Positions 6,957-15,130 of a stretch of 37,127 nucleotides of DNA are shown one piece after another. Source of the stretch: Sandaracinaceae bacterium (lineage in GTDB: Bacteria > Myxococcota_A > Polyangia > Polyangiales > JAFGIB01). The position numbers and the translations under genes are program-made. Within the stretch, counting starts at the first letter, position 1, and each line of letters opens with the position of its first letter. The notes below the pieces were generated by a model that was not told where the DNA came from, searched no databases, and saw only the letters and a program-made list of their open reading frames with translations. Location of the stretch: assembly GCA_017881055.1 (NCBI GenBank), contig JADGRF010000088.1, positions 1 through 37,127 of the forward strand. Direction: 5' to 3'.

Positions 6957-8843
6957 ATGCGCGCACGGCGGGGGCAGACGTGCTGGGGCTTTTGCGGGAT
7001 CGCGCGCGTGAGTTGCGCTGCTGTGTTTTCGTTGTTCTCGTTCCTCGGCGCGTCTTGCACGCCGGCGCCTGAGCTCACCACCGTGGAGCTGTCGCTTGCG
7101 CGTGTGCCCAGCTGTGCGCTTGGCAAGCCGGACACACTCTCGGTGCGCGCGCTCGGTGATTTTCCAGGCGAGGTCGCGATCCTCGATCCCGCGCGGCCCA
7201 CGCTCACGCTCGATCGCTTTCCGGTCGACTCGCAAGCGCTCGTGTTCGATGCGGAGCTTGGCAAGGTTCACGCAGGCGCCGTCGTGCCGCTGAGGGCGGC
7301 GTCCGGTGCGCGCAGCAGTTGGCTCTTGCCCGACGCCAAGTCGTGTCCGCTCGGTGATCCGTCCGCGCTGGCGCTGCCGGGCGCCGCGCTGGTCGCGCTG
7401 GCCGACGGCGGTCTTCTGATCGCGGGTGGCCAAGACGACAGCGCGCTCTCGGTGTCGAGCGCGCTCGTGCTGCGCGAAGGCGCACAGCTGGTCGAGCAGG
7501 TGCAGGACGGCATGCTGCTGCGGCGCGCGTTCGCGACGGCGACGACTGCGCTCGGCCTCGAGAACGGGCTCGTGGTGATCGCGGGCGGCAACGCGGATAA
7601 CCTCGGCAGCGCCCACGACACCTACGAAGTCTTCGATGCCCACCGCAGCATCTTCGCGCGCGAACGTAGCGGAAAGCTGCTCACGGGCCCGCGCATGCAG
7701 CATGCTGCCGCGCAGCTGCTCGATGGCCGACTGCTCCTGCTTGGCGGTCGTGCGGAGCCAAGCGGCCCCGCGCTGGCCAGCGCCGAGCTGCTGGACGTTG
7801 CCGGCGCCCACGGCGAAGCTGCGCGCGGCGACTTGGCAGTCGCGCGCGTTTCGCCGCGCTTGCTCGTGCTCGACAACGGAGTGGTGCTGGTGCTCGCTGG
7901 CAGCGACAGCGCGGGCAAGCCGGTCTCGAAGGTCGAGCGCTTCGATCCGGTCAGCACACGCTTTCGCACGCTGGCTCACTCGCCGACGGCGCACGCCGAG
8001 CAGGTGTTCGCGGCGTTGCCCGGAGGTCGTGTCGCGTCGGTTGGTTGCGATGTCCCCGGCTCTGCAGCTGTCGGCTGCACGCTTGGCTTGCTGTTGACGG
8101 CGAGCGACGCCACGGACGAGCCCGACTGGCACGACGTCCCGATCGATTTCTCCAGTCAAGCGCCCGAGGGGCTGCGCAAGCTGCGCCTGCTCCCGTTGGG
8201 TGACGGCCGGCTGCTACTGACAGGCGAAGACCCGAGCGCCGCGATCGCCCGTCGCGCCTTCGTGATCGATCCGGTTGCGGGCACGCTCACGCACCACGAC
8301 TCGTCGCGCGTGCCGAGCGAGGTCTCGCAGCTGGCCGATGGCACGATCGCCGAGCTGGACGCCTTCGGAGCCTCGCTGCGTCGCGAGGTTACCCAGAGCA
8401 GCTACGACACCCCGAGCGGTAACTTGGTGCAGGAGCCGTTCGCGTTCTTGGCGCGTGACCTGGCGGAGCACTGGCAGAACACCGCGAGCGAGCTGCGCGC
8501 CGCGGCCGACGGAGCACGCGTCGACGTGGCCCAGCTGCGCTTTGCCGACACCACGATCACGATTGCAGCTGACGGTGGCGTGACGCTCCTGTTGGCGTCG
8601 GCGCGGGGTGAGGAAGTGGCTGTTGAAACGGACGGCGCCGCGGGGTTGCTCGTGAAAGCGTGCGGCGGTGCGCTGGCCAGCGATGCCCGGATGGTCGTGA
8701 CGCGTCGCGGCCGCACGCTGCGCATCGCGAAATCCGACGGGACTGTGTTGTGTACGCGCGCGATCTTCGAAGGGCCGCTGTCGGTCGCGATCCGTGCAGC
8801 GAGCGGCACGCGCATCCGCGAGCTGCGCCTGGCGCGACTCTGA
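6957..8843 (+). CDS. kelch-like beta-propeller lipoprotein, function unknown
   Basis: A secreted protein of 628 residues. The N-terminus has basic residues, then a hydrophobic stretch (about 17-30) ending FLGASC, so C34 is a plausible but not textbook lipid attachment site. Residues about 140-430 contain at least five kelch/galactose-oxidase-type strands of the form DG-x-LLI-x-GG, for example LADGGLLIAGG, LENGLVVIAGG, LLDGRLLLLGG, LDNGVVLVLAG and LGDGRLLLTGE, indicating a beta-propeller. The C-terminal 200 residues form a beta-rich domain with no recognised family. No copper-oxidase catalytic motif is seen, so it is more likely a binding or structural protein. The gene starts 19 bases from the divergent kinase gene, and GTG about 51 bases downstream is an alternative start. 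Confidence 0.75.
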   Translation: MRARRGQTCWGFCGIARVSCAAVFSLFSFLGASCTPAPELTTVELSLARVPSCALGKPDTLSVRALGDFPGEVAILDPARPTLTLDRFPVDSQALVFDAELGKVHAGAVVPLRAASGARSSWLLPDAKSCPLGDPSALALPGAALVALADGGLLIAGGQDDSALSVSSALVLREGAQLVEQVQDGMLLRRAFATATTALGLENGLVVIAGGNADNLGSAHDTYEVFDAHRSIFARERSGKLLTGPRMQHAAAQLLDGRLLLLGGRAEPSGPALASAELLDVAGAHGEAARGDLAVARVSPRLLVLDNGVVLVLAGSDSAGKPVSKVERFDPVSTRFRTLAHSPTAHAEQVFAALPGGRVASVGCDVPGSAAVGCTLGLLLTASDATDEPDWHDVPIDFSSQAPEGLRKLRLLPLGDGRLLLTGEDPSAAIARRAFVIDPVAGTLTHHDSSRVPSEVSQLADGTIAELDAFGASLRREVTQSSYDTPSGNLVQEPFAFLARDLAEHWQNTASELRAAADGARVDVAQLRFADTTITIAADGGVTLLLASARGEEVAVETDGAAGLLVKACGGALASDARMVVTRRGRTLRIAKSDGTVLCTRAIFEGPLSVAIRAASGTRIRELRLARL

Positions 8844-8888
8844 TGGCGCAGGACGGCGTCAGCTGCATCTGATCCCGCGTTGCGAAGC

Positions 8889-10334
8889 TCACGGCGGCAG
8901 ACTGCCACGCGCGCGCACGCGGAACATTGGCCCGTCCGGCGTGGCCTCGAACACGCCCGCGAGCGCCGGCACCCGCGTGTACATGAACACGGGCCGACCG
9001 GTCGCGAGGGCTTGCGCGATGCTGGCCGCGCTGGTCACGGAGAGCGCGAGCACGTCGGGGCGCGCGCCGAGTGTCTTCTGGTAGTAGTGCTCGAAGACGG
9101 TCTTGTACCGCCATTCTTCGGGCGAGGAGACGTCGAGCACGATGCTGTCTTCGGGCAGCAGCTCGGTGACGCGCTGACCGAAGACGCGCGCCGAGTAGTC
9201 GTGGGACAGGTTCACCGTCGGGTAGACCATGGCCGCGTGCAGACACGTGGCTGCGAACGCGACGCCGAGCAGCGAAAGCGCAGCGCGGTGCGGCGCGCGC
9301 TCACACAGGAACGTCAGCGCGGGACCGACGCTGGCGGCGAGCAGCGCCACGCTCGGCAAGAAGAACACCTCGAGGTCGTGCACGCGGTAGGCGAAGAAGA
9401 ACCAGACGTTGCCGGCCATGGCGAGGCCGAGCGCTACAGCGAGCTCGCGACGTTGGCGCGCCAGCACGAACAAGCCGAAGAGGCCGAGCGCGAGACCGGG
9501 CCAGGTGAGCTGATTGGCGATGCGTTGCAGCACCAGGAGCGCGCGGGCGGAGAGCTCGAAGTCGCGTAGGAACCAGTGCTTGTACTCCCCCCCCGTGACG
9601 AGCCACAGAAAGCGGTCGAGACGCTCGACGCCGCCGTAGCTGAGCGCGGGATGCATGCTGGCGCGCAGCGGCAGATACAGGTACAGGCTGGCGCCGGCGA
9701 GCGTGCACAGCGCGGCTTTGCCGAGCGCGCGCAGCTGGTCGCCCAAGGAGCTTTGCTGCCGTCGCGCCGCAAACCAGACGAGCGCCAGGTAGCCGAGGCC
9801 GAGCGTGGCGATGAACATGTGTGCGGCAAAGCCGAGCCCCGCCACGAATGCGGCCCACAGAACGCGTGAAGGGCGCCCGAGCGCTAGGCCATCGAGCAAG
9901 AGCAGAAAGCTGCCGAGCACGAACACAAGGCCGGTGGTGTAGACCTCTGCGACGTTGCAGTTCCACCAGAACGAGGCCGAGGTGGCGAAGAGTGTGCAGC
10001 TGACAACGGCGGCGAGCTGGTTCGCGCCCAGGCGACGCTGGAAGAGGAACAGAAGCGCGACGCAGGCCGAGCCATGCACCGCGCTCATCACGTTCACGGC
10101 GAACGCGGGCTCACCGGCGAGCAGCAGCACGTAGAGGTGGCCGAGCAGGGTGTAGAGCGGATAGCCCGGTGGATGCGGGATGCCGAGCAGCGCGGCCGCG
10201 GCGCTGAGCTCGGCGCTGTCGTAGAAATAGACGGTGCGGCAGAGCGTGGTGGCGTACAGGGCGAGCGCCGCGAGCGCGAGCAGCAAGGCGATGCGGCGAT
10301 CGCCGGTGGGGTCCCTGTGGGCGAGAGCGCGCAT
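8889..10334 (-). CDS. DUF2723 polytopic membrane protein (protein O-mannosyltransferase-like fold)
   Basis: A 481-residue integral membrane protein of the DUF2723/TMEM260-like family, related in fold to GT-C glycosyltransferases. The first luminal loop carries the family signature: YFYDSAELSAAAALLGIPHPPGYP split over about residues 36-59, with the D-S-A-E acidic motif and the PHPPGYP turn. About ten hydrophobic segments follow, then a small extracytoplasmic C-terminal domain (about 380-481). Such enzymes probably transfer sugar from a lipid-linked donor to an exported acceptor; the substrate is unknown. A run of eight G residues lies in the coding strand (9587-9594). No good ribosome-binding site precedes ATG 10334. 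It ends 45 bases from the convergent kelch gene. Confidence 0.85.
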   Translation of the reverse strand: MRALAHRDPTGDRRIALLLALAALALYATTLCRTVYFYDSAELSAAAALLGIPHPPGYPLYTLLGHLYVLLLAGEPAFAVNVMSAVHGSACVALLFLFQRRLGANQLAAVVSCTLFATSASFWWNCNVAEVYTTGLVFVLGSFLLLLDGLALGRPSRVLWAAFVAGLGFAAHMFIATLGLGYLALVWFAARRQQSSLGDQLRALGKAALCTLAGASLYLYLPLRASMHPALSYGGVERLDRFLWLVTGGEYKHWFLRDFELSARALLVLQRIANQLTWPGLALGLFGLFVLARQRRELAVALGLAMAGNVWFFFAYRVHDLEVFFLPSVALLAASVGPALTFLCERAPHRAALSLLGVAFAATCLHAAMVYPTVNLSHDYSARVFGQRVTELLPEDSIVLDVSSPEEWRYKTVFEHYYQKTLGARPDVLALSVTSAASIAQALATGRPVFMYTRVPALAGVFEATPDGPMFRVRARGSLPP

Positions 10335-10351
10335 CTGCGGCGGGAGTATAC

Positions 10352-10380
10352 TTGACGCCTCTCGGCCTGGGCGTTACGTC
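10352..10380 (+). promoter_or_regulatory. possible sigma70-type promoter for the peroxiredoxin gene
   Basis: TTGACG (10352-10357), 17 bases, then TACGTC (10375-10380). The -35 box is good and the -10 box is weak. Transcription would start just before the 10-bp tandem repeat. Confidence 0.3.
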
Positions 10381-10386
10381 CTGTGC

Positions 10387-10422
10387 CGTTCCCGCCCGTT
10401 CCCGCCCGTTCCCGCCCGTTCG
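10387..10422. repeat. 10-bp tandem repeat (CCCGCCCGTT)n
   Basis: Three perfect tandem copies of CCCGCCCGTT (10391-10420), with partial copies on both sides. The repeat sits between a possible promoter and the start of the peroxiredoxin gene, within the likely 5' leader. Being short and pure it could vary in copy number by slippage. Confidence 0.85.
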
Positions 10423-10485
10423 CGTTCGCGCCCCACTGCGGCGCCCCCGCCGGGTCTTCGGCGCACCATTTACAGGAGAAGAGTC

Positions 10486-11124
10486 ATGGGTCTTCACATC
10501 GGCAGTATCGCTCCCGACTTCCAGGTCGACACCAGCACCGGCCCCATCAAGTTCCACGAGTGGATCGGCAGCACCTGGGCGATCTTGTTCTCGCATCCGA
10601 AGGACTTCACGCCGGTGTGCACAACCGAGCTCGGTCGCGCTGCGAACCTCAAAGCGGAGTTCGACAAGCGCAACGTGAAGATGATCGCGGTCAGCGTCGA
10701 CGGCGTCGAGGACCACAAGAAGTGGATCGGCGACATCGAAGAGACTCAGAACGCGAAGATGAACTTCCCGATCATCGGCGACAAAGAGCGCAAGGTCGCG
10801 GGGCTGTACGACATGATCCACGCCGAGGCGAACGACACGCTGACCGTGCGCAGCGTGTTCATCATCGACCCGAACAAGAAGATTCGCGCGATGATCACCT
10901 ACCCGGCCAGCACCGGCCGCAACTTCAGCGAGATCCTGCGCGTGATCGACTCGTTGCAGCTGACGGACAACTTCAAGGTCGCAACGCCTGCCGACTGGAA
11001 AGACGGCGACGACTGCGTGATCGTGCCGGCGCTGCAGGATCCCGAGGAGCTCAAGAAGCGCTTCCCCAAGGGCTTCAAAGTGGTGAAGCCGTACCTGCGC
11101 ATGACGCCGCAACCGAACAAGTAG
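10486..11124 (+). CDS. 1-Cys peroxiredoxin (Prx6-type)
   Basis: Reduces hydrogen peroxide and organic hydroperoxides with a thiol. The peroxidatic motif FTPVCTTE has C45, with the supporting T42 and R122 (VRSVFIID). The C-terminal arm typical of the Prx6/1-Cys subgroup is present (YPASTGRNFSEILRVIDSLQLT split over about 139-160), and 212 residues is the expected length. A second cysteine, C177 (GDDCVIVP), sits where many family members have an aliphatic residue and could act as an extra thiol. The start is fixed by a strong AGGAG (10474-10478) seven bases before ATG 10486, although the frame is open further upstream. Probably cytosolic and monocistronic. Confidence 0.95.
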   Translation: MGLHIGSIAPDFQVDTSTGPIKFHEWIGSTWAILFSHPKDFTPVCTTELGRAANLKAEFDKRNVKMIAVSVDGVEDHKKWIGDIEETQNAKMNFPIIGDKERKVAGLYDMIHAEANDTLTVRSVFIIDPNKKIRAMITYPASTGRNFSEILRVIDSLQLTDNFKVATPADWKDGDDCVIVPALQDPEELKKRFPKGFKVVKPYLRMTPQPNK

Positions 11125-11130
11125 CCAAGT

Positions 11131-11190
11131 AGCGCTGCGCTTGGTCGTGACGGCCTACGCCCCGCAGCTGCGCGCGGGCCGTCGTGACTA
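11131..11190. terminator. possible bidirectional terminator hairpin
   Basis: Between the convergent peroxiredoxin and desaturase genes: ACGGCC and GGCCGT arms enclose a GC-rich inner stem (CCCCGC / GCGGG), and outer AAGTAG / CTACTT arms can pair. No T-run follows, so intrinsic termination is uncertain. Confidence 0.3.
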
Positions 11191-11191
11191 C

Positions 11192-12223
11192 TTACTCTGC
11201 GGCTTCGGCGAGCAGGCTCACCGGCTTCACGCGTGACTTCAGGAAGGCCACGATCTCGGCTTGATCGCGCACGGGTGCGCCTGGCAGCTGCACGAAGCGA
11301 CGGGCCAACGTCGACCACGAGCCGGTCATGAGCATCAGCCAGACCGCGAAGAAGTCGATGCCTTCGAAGACGATCGCGTCTTGCTTGGCGTACTCGGCGA
11401 GGTTGTCCTCGAAATGAACGGGATACTCGGTCCAGTGCGCGCGCGCCTGCAGGTGATGGCCGATGTGATAGCCGTCGTTGAAGCAGCGCCGGTTGTAGCG
11501 GCTGTTGATGCACGTGATGCTGGCGAGATAGGGATTGGCGGCGCCGCCCTGCGCGATGAACGCGTGCTGGCCCCAGTTGCCCATCATCATCAGCGTGCGA
11601 ATCACGAACAGCGGAATGAGCAGCACGACCAGCGCGGCAGCGGGCCGGAAATAGAGCGCGAGCGCGGCGACGCTCCAGTACGCGCTCTCGCCGATCACGA
11701 TCTTGCGCAGCATCCGAGCGCGCTTATGCGTGTACATGTAGCGGCCGAGCTCGGGCAGGCCGAACAAGAGAAACCGGCTCCAGTAGACCAGCCAGTGACC
11801 GAAGCGGTCCCGCTGAAAACGCATGGTCGAGCTGAGATCGCCCGGCAAGTTCTCTTCGCTGTGGTGCATGCCCATGTGGTGCGCGAAGTACGTCTCCGGG
11901 GTTTGGCCGAAGAACGGACCGATCAACCACGGGATGCACTGGTTCAGCACGCGGTACTTGGGCGCGAACAGCTGCCTATGCGAGGTGCAGTGCAGCATCA
12001 GCGTGAAGCGGTCGAGGAACACCGCGAGCAGGCCCGCCCAGTAGAAGGGTGCCAGCTGCCACACGTGCGAGCCGGCGAAGAACAGGGCGATGCCGCAGGC
12101 GCCGAACGCCAGGCACTGCGCGATCAGGCCGACGAACACGGCATCACGCGGGTCGTTCAACCACGGCGTAACCCAGCGAGCGTAGAAAGGGGCGTGGGCG
12201 ACGCGGAGATCATTGATTTGCAT
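11192..12223 (-). CDS. fatty acid desaturase family membrane di-iron enzyme
   Basis: Integral membrane oxygenase of the fatty-acid desaturase/hydroxylase superfamily, using a di-iron centre and oxygen to alter an acyl chain or related lipid. The three histidine boxes are visible: HCTSH (78-82), HHMGMHH (115-121) and HIGHH (253-257), with an additional H220 in GNWGQHAF. Hydrophobic segments at about 30-50, 57-75, 145-160 and 180-212 fit the usual four-helix core. Predicted length is 343 residues. ATG 12223 is preferred; ATG 12319 is also in frame, but a promoter-like pair lies between the two. The gene follows the glycosyltransferase-methyltransferase pair on the same strand after 200 bases, so it is probably expressed on its own. 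Substrate unknown. Confidence 0.9.
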   Translation of the reverse strand: MQINDLRVAHAPFYARWVTPWLNDPRDAVFVGLIAQCLAFGACGIALFFAGSHVWQLAPFYWAGLLAVFLDRFTLMLHCTSHRQLFAPKYRVLNQCIPWLIGPFFGQTPETYFAHHMGMHHSEENLPGDLSSTMRFQRDRFGHWLVYWSRFLLFGLPELGRYMYTHKRARMLRKIVIGESAYWSVAALALYFRPAAALVVLLIPLFVIRTLMMMGNWGQHAFIAQGGAANPYLASITCINSRYNRRCFNDGYHIGHHLQARAHWTEYPVHFEDNLAEYAKQDAIVFEGIDFFAVWLMLMTGSWSTLARRFVQLPGAPVRDQAEIVAFLKSRVKPVSLLAEAAE

Positions 12224-12251
12224 GCGTTGTCTGAGCACCGTAGGGCACGGC

Positions 12252-12279
12252 ACTATATCAGAGGTCCTGCGATTGTCCC
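12252..12279 (-). promoter_or_regulatory. possible promoter of the desaturase gene
   Basis: On the minus strand GGGACA (12279-12274), 16 bases, then TATAGT (12257-12252). Transcription would begin near 12245, giving a short leader to ATG 12223 and excluding the longer ATG 12319 start. Confidence 0.4.
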
Positions 12280-12423
12280 AGACGAGAGATCTGTGCCTGA
12301 TTCGTGGTGTGATGTGCATCTTCCTCGGGCGGTTCTTCTCGTCGCCCGACGGTCAGCACATCCAGTGCCAGGCGCTCGGACCGAACGGCTGAGCTTGCGG
12401 CGAGGAGCGCTTGCGGGCTCGGC

Positions 12424-13140
12424 TCAGAGCTTGCGCCAGACCGCGAGCACGCTCTTGCCGACGCGGTGACCGAGCAGCGGATCCAGCACGCGGGAGATCG
12501 GCACCATCAGCCGATCCCACGTGGTGATCTGCGCGAGCGTGGGCGTGTGCTGGTGCATCACCAGGCGATTGCCGAGCGACGCCGCGATACCGATGCAGTC
12601 CAAGTAGCGTAGGCAGACGAGCTCCGTGCCCGGCACGGTGAGCGCGCGCAGGCTGCGCGCGTCATAGCGACGCTCGTGCCCAATCGCCTTGTCGAACTCG
12701 GTGTACAGCCACTGGTGTGCAGGTGACATCACCACTAGCTGACCGCCCGTGCGCAGGCGCGCCAGCGCACGCACGACCTCACCGCGGTCGTCGGCGATGT
12801 GCTCGAGCACATCCGAGTACAGCACGGTGTCGTACTGCGCGCCGGGAGTGAGCTCGGCCAGCGTACCGACGACGGTGCGCGGGGCCTGCCCGCTTCGATC
12901 ACGCAGTCGTGCGACCGAGGCGCCGAGCTCGGCTGCGAGCGCACGGTCGGGCTCGAGACACGTCCAGCTCGCGCACGAGTCTTTGTGCAGCGCGAGCGTG
13001 GTGCTGCCGATGCCTGCGCCGACTTCGAGCACGTCGCCCGTGATGAACGGGCCGAGCTGCGCCGCGAGATAGCGCTTCCAGTTGCGCGCGGTGCGTAGCA
13101 GCGACAGCTCGCTGCCGGCGTAGTCGTACGCGGTGCTCAT
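12424..13140 (-). CDS. class I SAM-dependent methyltransferase
   Basis: A 238-residue Rossmann-fold methyltransferase. The SAM-binding motif I is VLEVGAGIGS (about 38-47), acidic motif II follows at CLEPD, and motif IV is DTVLYSDVLEHI. The C-terminal half is typical of small-molecule or glycolipid methyltransferases (HERRYDARSL). The ATG overlaps the TGA of the upstream glycosyltransferase (ATGA at 13137-13140), so the two are translationally coupled and probably act on the same product, for instance a lipid-linked or cell-surface sugar (inference). Start at 13140 is fixed by this overlap. Substrate unknown. Confidence 0.9.
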   Translation of the reverse strand: MSTAYDYAGSELSLLRTARNWKRYLAAQLGPFITGDVLEVGAGIGSTTLALHKDSCASWTCLEPDRALAAELGASVARLRDRSGQAPRTVVGTLAELTPGAQYDTVLYSDVLEHIADDRGEVVRALARLRTGGQLVVMSPAHQWLYTEFDKAIGHERRYDARSLRALTVPGTELVCLRYLDCIGIAASLGNRLVMHQHTPTLAQITTWDRLMVPISRVLDPLLGHRVGKSVLAVWRKL

Positions 13141-14120
13141 GAGCCGGCAGTCGTGTCTGGTCGCACGGGTCGCACGTGCAGCACGCGCTCCTCGAGCACG
13201 AAGTGACTGAAGTCGCGCAGCGGCAGAAAGCCGTATTCGGCGCGCGAGCGCAGCGTGAAGAGCGCCATCATCGTGCTCAGCACCGACAGGTTGAGCAGGC
13301 TCACGACCAGAAAGCCCACGGTGCTGGTCGCCCAGCCGGGGATCGCCAGCGTGGTGCCGAAGCGCACGCCGATCACGGTCAGAATGCCGAAGAGCACCAG
13401 CACGCAGAGCGCGCCGATGGCACGGAGCAAGCGCACGCCCACGATGTCGCTGTACACCGAGATCGCGCTCAGGCCGTGGATGATCAAGCCGTTCAGGTTC
13501 ATCTTGGAGCGGCCGGCGATGCGCGCGGCGCGCGTCGTGGGCAGCAGCTCGACCGGGAGCTTGGCTTGATAGACGGCGGCGGCGTAGTGATTCCACATCT
13601 CCGAGACCGCGACCAAGCGTGAGAGCGCGGCGCGCGGCACGGCGCTGAAGTTACCGACCTCGACGCGGCGGCCGACGAGCAGCACGTGCACCGCTTTGAA
13701 CAGCGCGTAGCCGACGCGAAACGACAGCTCTTCGGAGCGCTTGCTGCGCTGCGCGAACACGACGCGTGAGAAACCCGACGCGGCGCAGCGCTCGAGCAGC
13801 AGCGGCACGTTTTCGGGGCGGTCTTCGCCGTCGCCGTCCATTACGACCACGACGTCGTGTTGACCGTGCACGTACAGGTGCGTCAGGCCGATCGCGATCG
13901 CGCGCTGGTGGCCCAAGTTGCGGCGCAGCCGCAGGATCGAGACGCGGCCGAGCTGCGCGGGTGGCTGCGTCAAGTTGGGCACGGGCTCGTTGGACCCGTC
14001 ATCGACGAACAGCACATCCACGCGGCCGGGCAGGTGGGCGAGCGCCGCATCGAGCTGCGTGAGGAGCGTCAGGGCCGAGGCCCAGTCGTCGTACACGGGA
14101 ATGCACACCACGCTGTTCAT
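13137..14120 (-). CDS. family 2 glycosyltransferase with two C-terminal membrane helices (GtrB/DPM-like)
   Basis: A 327-residue GT-A glycosyltransferase of the dolichol-phosphate-mannose synthase/GtrB type, which attaches a sugar from a nucleotide donor to a polyprenyl phosphate. The nucleotide-binding acidic patch FVDDGS is at 39-43 and the metal-binding MDGDGEDRPE at 94-103. Two hydrophobic helices near the C-terminus (about 233-258 and 265-293) anchor it to the membrane. N-terminal sequence SVVCIPVYDD is the usual first strand. Start ATG at 14120. It is coupled to the downstream methyltransferase by a four-base overlap. Confidence 0.92.
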   Translation of the reverse strand: MNSVVCIPVYDDWASALTLLTQLDAALAHLPGRVDVLFVDDGSNEPVPNLTQPPAQLGRVSILRLRRNLGHQRAIAIGLTHLYVHGQHDVVVVMDGDGEDRPENVPLLLERCAASGFSRVVFAQRSKRSEELSFRVGYALFKAVHVLLVGRRVEVGNFSAVPRAALSRLVAVSEMWNHYAAAVYQAKLPVELLPTTRAARIAGRSKMNLNGLIIHGLSAISVYSDIVGVRLLRAIGALCVLVLFGILTVIGVRFGTTLAIPGWATSTVGFLVVSLLNLSVLSTMMALFTLRSRAEYGFLPLRDFSHFVLEERVLHVRPVRPDTTAGS

Positions 14121-14152
14121 TCGCAGCCAGCAGGATACCTGATCCGGCGTGG

Positions 14153-14172
14153 CGGCCGTTACTTAACGGCCG
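14153..14172. terminator. perfect 8-bp stem-loop between lipoprotein and glycosyltransferase genes
   Basis: CGGCCGTT, loop ACTT, AACGGCCG. It follows the stop of the lipoprotein gene on the minus strand and precedes the glycosyltransferase start. There is no T-run, so it may be a terminator or an mRNA end-stabilising hairpin. Confidence 0.4.
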
Positions 14173-14196
14173 ACAGGGGAAGGGCGGTGCCTGCGC

Positions 14197-14958
14197 TCAA
14201 TTGCTCTTCACGACCGCGCCCGACGCCATGTCGACCGTGTAGTGGTGCGTGTCGTCGAGCGTGATCTTCGCGGATCCGTCGCCGGCGAACTCGATCGTGG
14301 CGTCGATCCGGAATGCGGCCTCGGTCTTCTTCGCGTCGCTGGACGTCTTGCGCTCGGCGTCGACGGTGTAGTGGATGGTTCCGCCCACCGCGAGCAGCGG
14401 CAGACCATGCAGCTGCACCGCGTCGTAGCGTGCGCTGTAGCCGAGGTGGTAGGTGCGCTCGATCTGACGCCAGGCAGACGAGAAGTGCGAGTCGACCTCG
14501 AAGTTGCCGTCGCCCGAGACGGTCACGGTGCCGGAATGAAGGCCCGTGAGACGCAGCGACGCCTGGTGATCGATGCTGGCCGTGAGGTTCGGCGTCATGA
14601 GATTGCCTGACCAGGTGACCTCGACGGTCGACGAGTCGGTCGTGAGACCGCACGCGGGCAAGCTTGCTCCGCTCGCGTCTGCGCAGGTGGTCTTGTACGC
14701 GTAGCTGAGGTTCGCGTGCTTGCCTGCGAACTTCCCGGAGGCATCGATGGCCAGGCCGAGCGGCGGTGTGCCGACGGAGATCTGAGCTGCATCGTAGAAC
14801 GAGCCGGCTTCGCCGCCGTGATCGGTGGTCGCGACGGCGCCGCTCAGGGCCTGTGCGACGTCGTCGTAGTCGTTGCTGGTCGCATGCGTGGTGGTGCTCG
14901 TGCACGCTGCCGTGAGTAACGCAAGCGAGCCTAGCTGCAGAAGAAGAGAGTGTTTCAT
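14197..14958 (-). CDS. putative lipoprotein, function unknown
   Basis: A 253-residue protein exported by a lipoprotein-type signal: MKHSLLLQLGSLALLTAAC, with C19 the likely lipid site, then a Thr/Ser-rich spacer. The remainder is beta-rich (repeated alternating strands such as VTVSGDGNFEV, GTIHYTVDAE, DATIEFAGDGSAKITLDD), with one cysteine pair in the middle (TTCADASGASLPAC). No family recognised. The start is fixed by GGAGG (14964-14968) five bases before ATG 14958. It is divergent from the carboxypeptidase gene. Confidence 0.78.
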   Translation of the reverse strand: MKHSLLLQLGSLALLTAACTSTTTHATSNDYDDVAQALSGAVATTDHGGEAGSFYDAAQISVGTPPLGLAIDASGKFAGKHANLSYAYKTTCADASGASLPACGLTTDSSTVEVTWSGNLMTPNLTASIDHQASLRLTGLHSGTVTVSGDGNFEVDSHFSSAWRQIERTYHLGYSARYDAVQLHGLPLLAVGGTIHYTVDAERKTSSDAKKTEAAFRIDATIEFAGDGSAKITLDDTHHYTVDMASGAVVKSN

Positions 14959-15130
14959 GGAAGCCTCCGGGGAAGCTTCACCGCAAGTTGCGGACCAAGC
15001 GCGATCGTGGCTCGAAACTGCAGGACAGTTGCTCGCCTCCCGGCCACGAACGCAGGCGCGCCTCATCGGGCCGTTTCGGTGTGGCAATGTTGCGTGGCGG
15101 CCAGTGCGTGGCCCGCGCTATCTTGCCGGC

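Noticed and set aside
10234..10485. N-terminal extension of the peroxiredoxin
   Set aside because: The frame is open, but AGGAG before ATG 10486 and family length both fix the start there.
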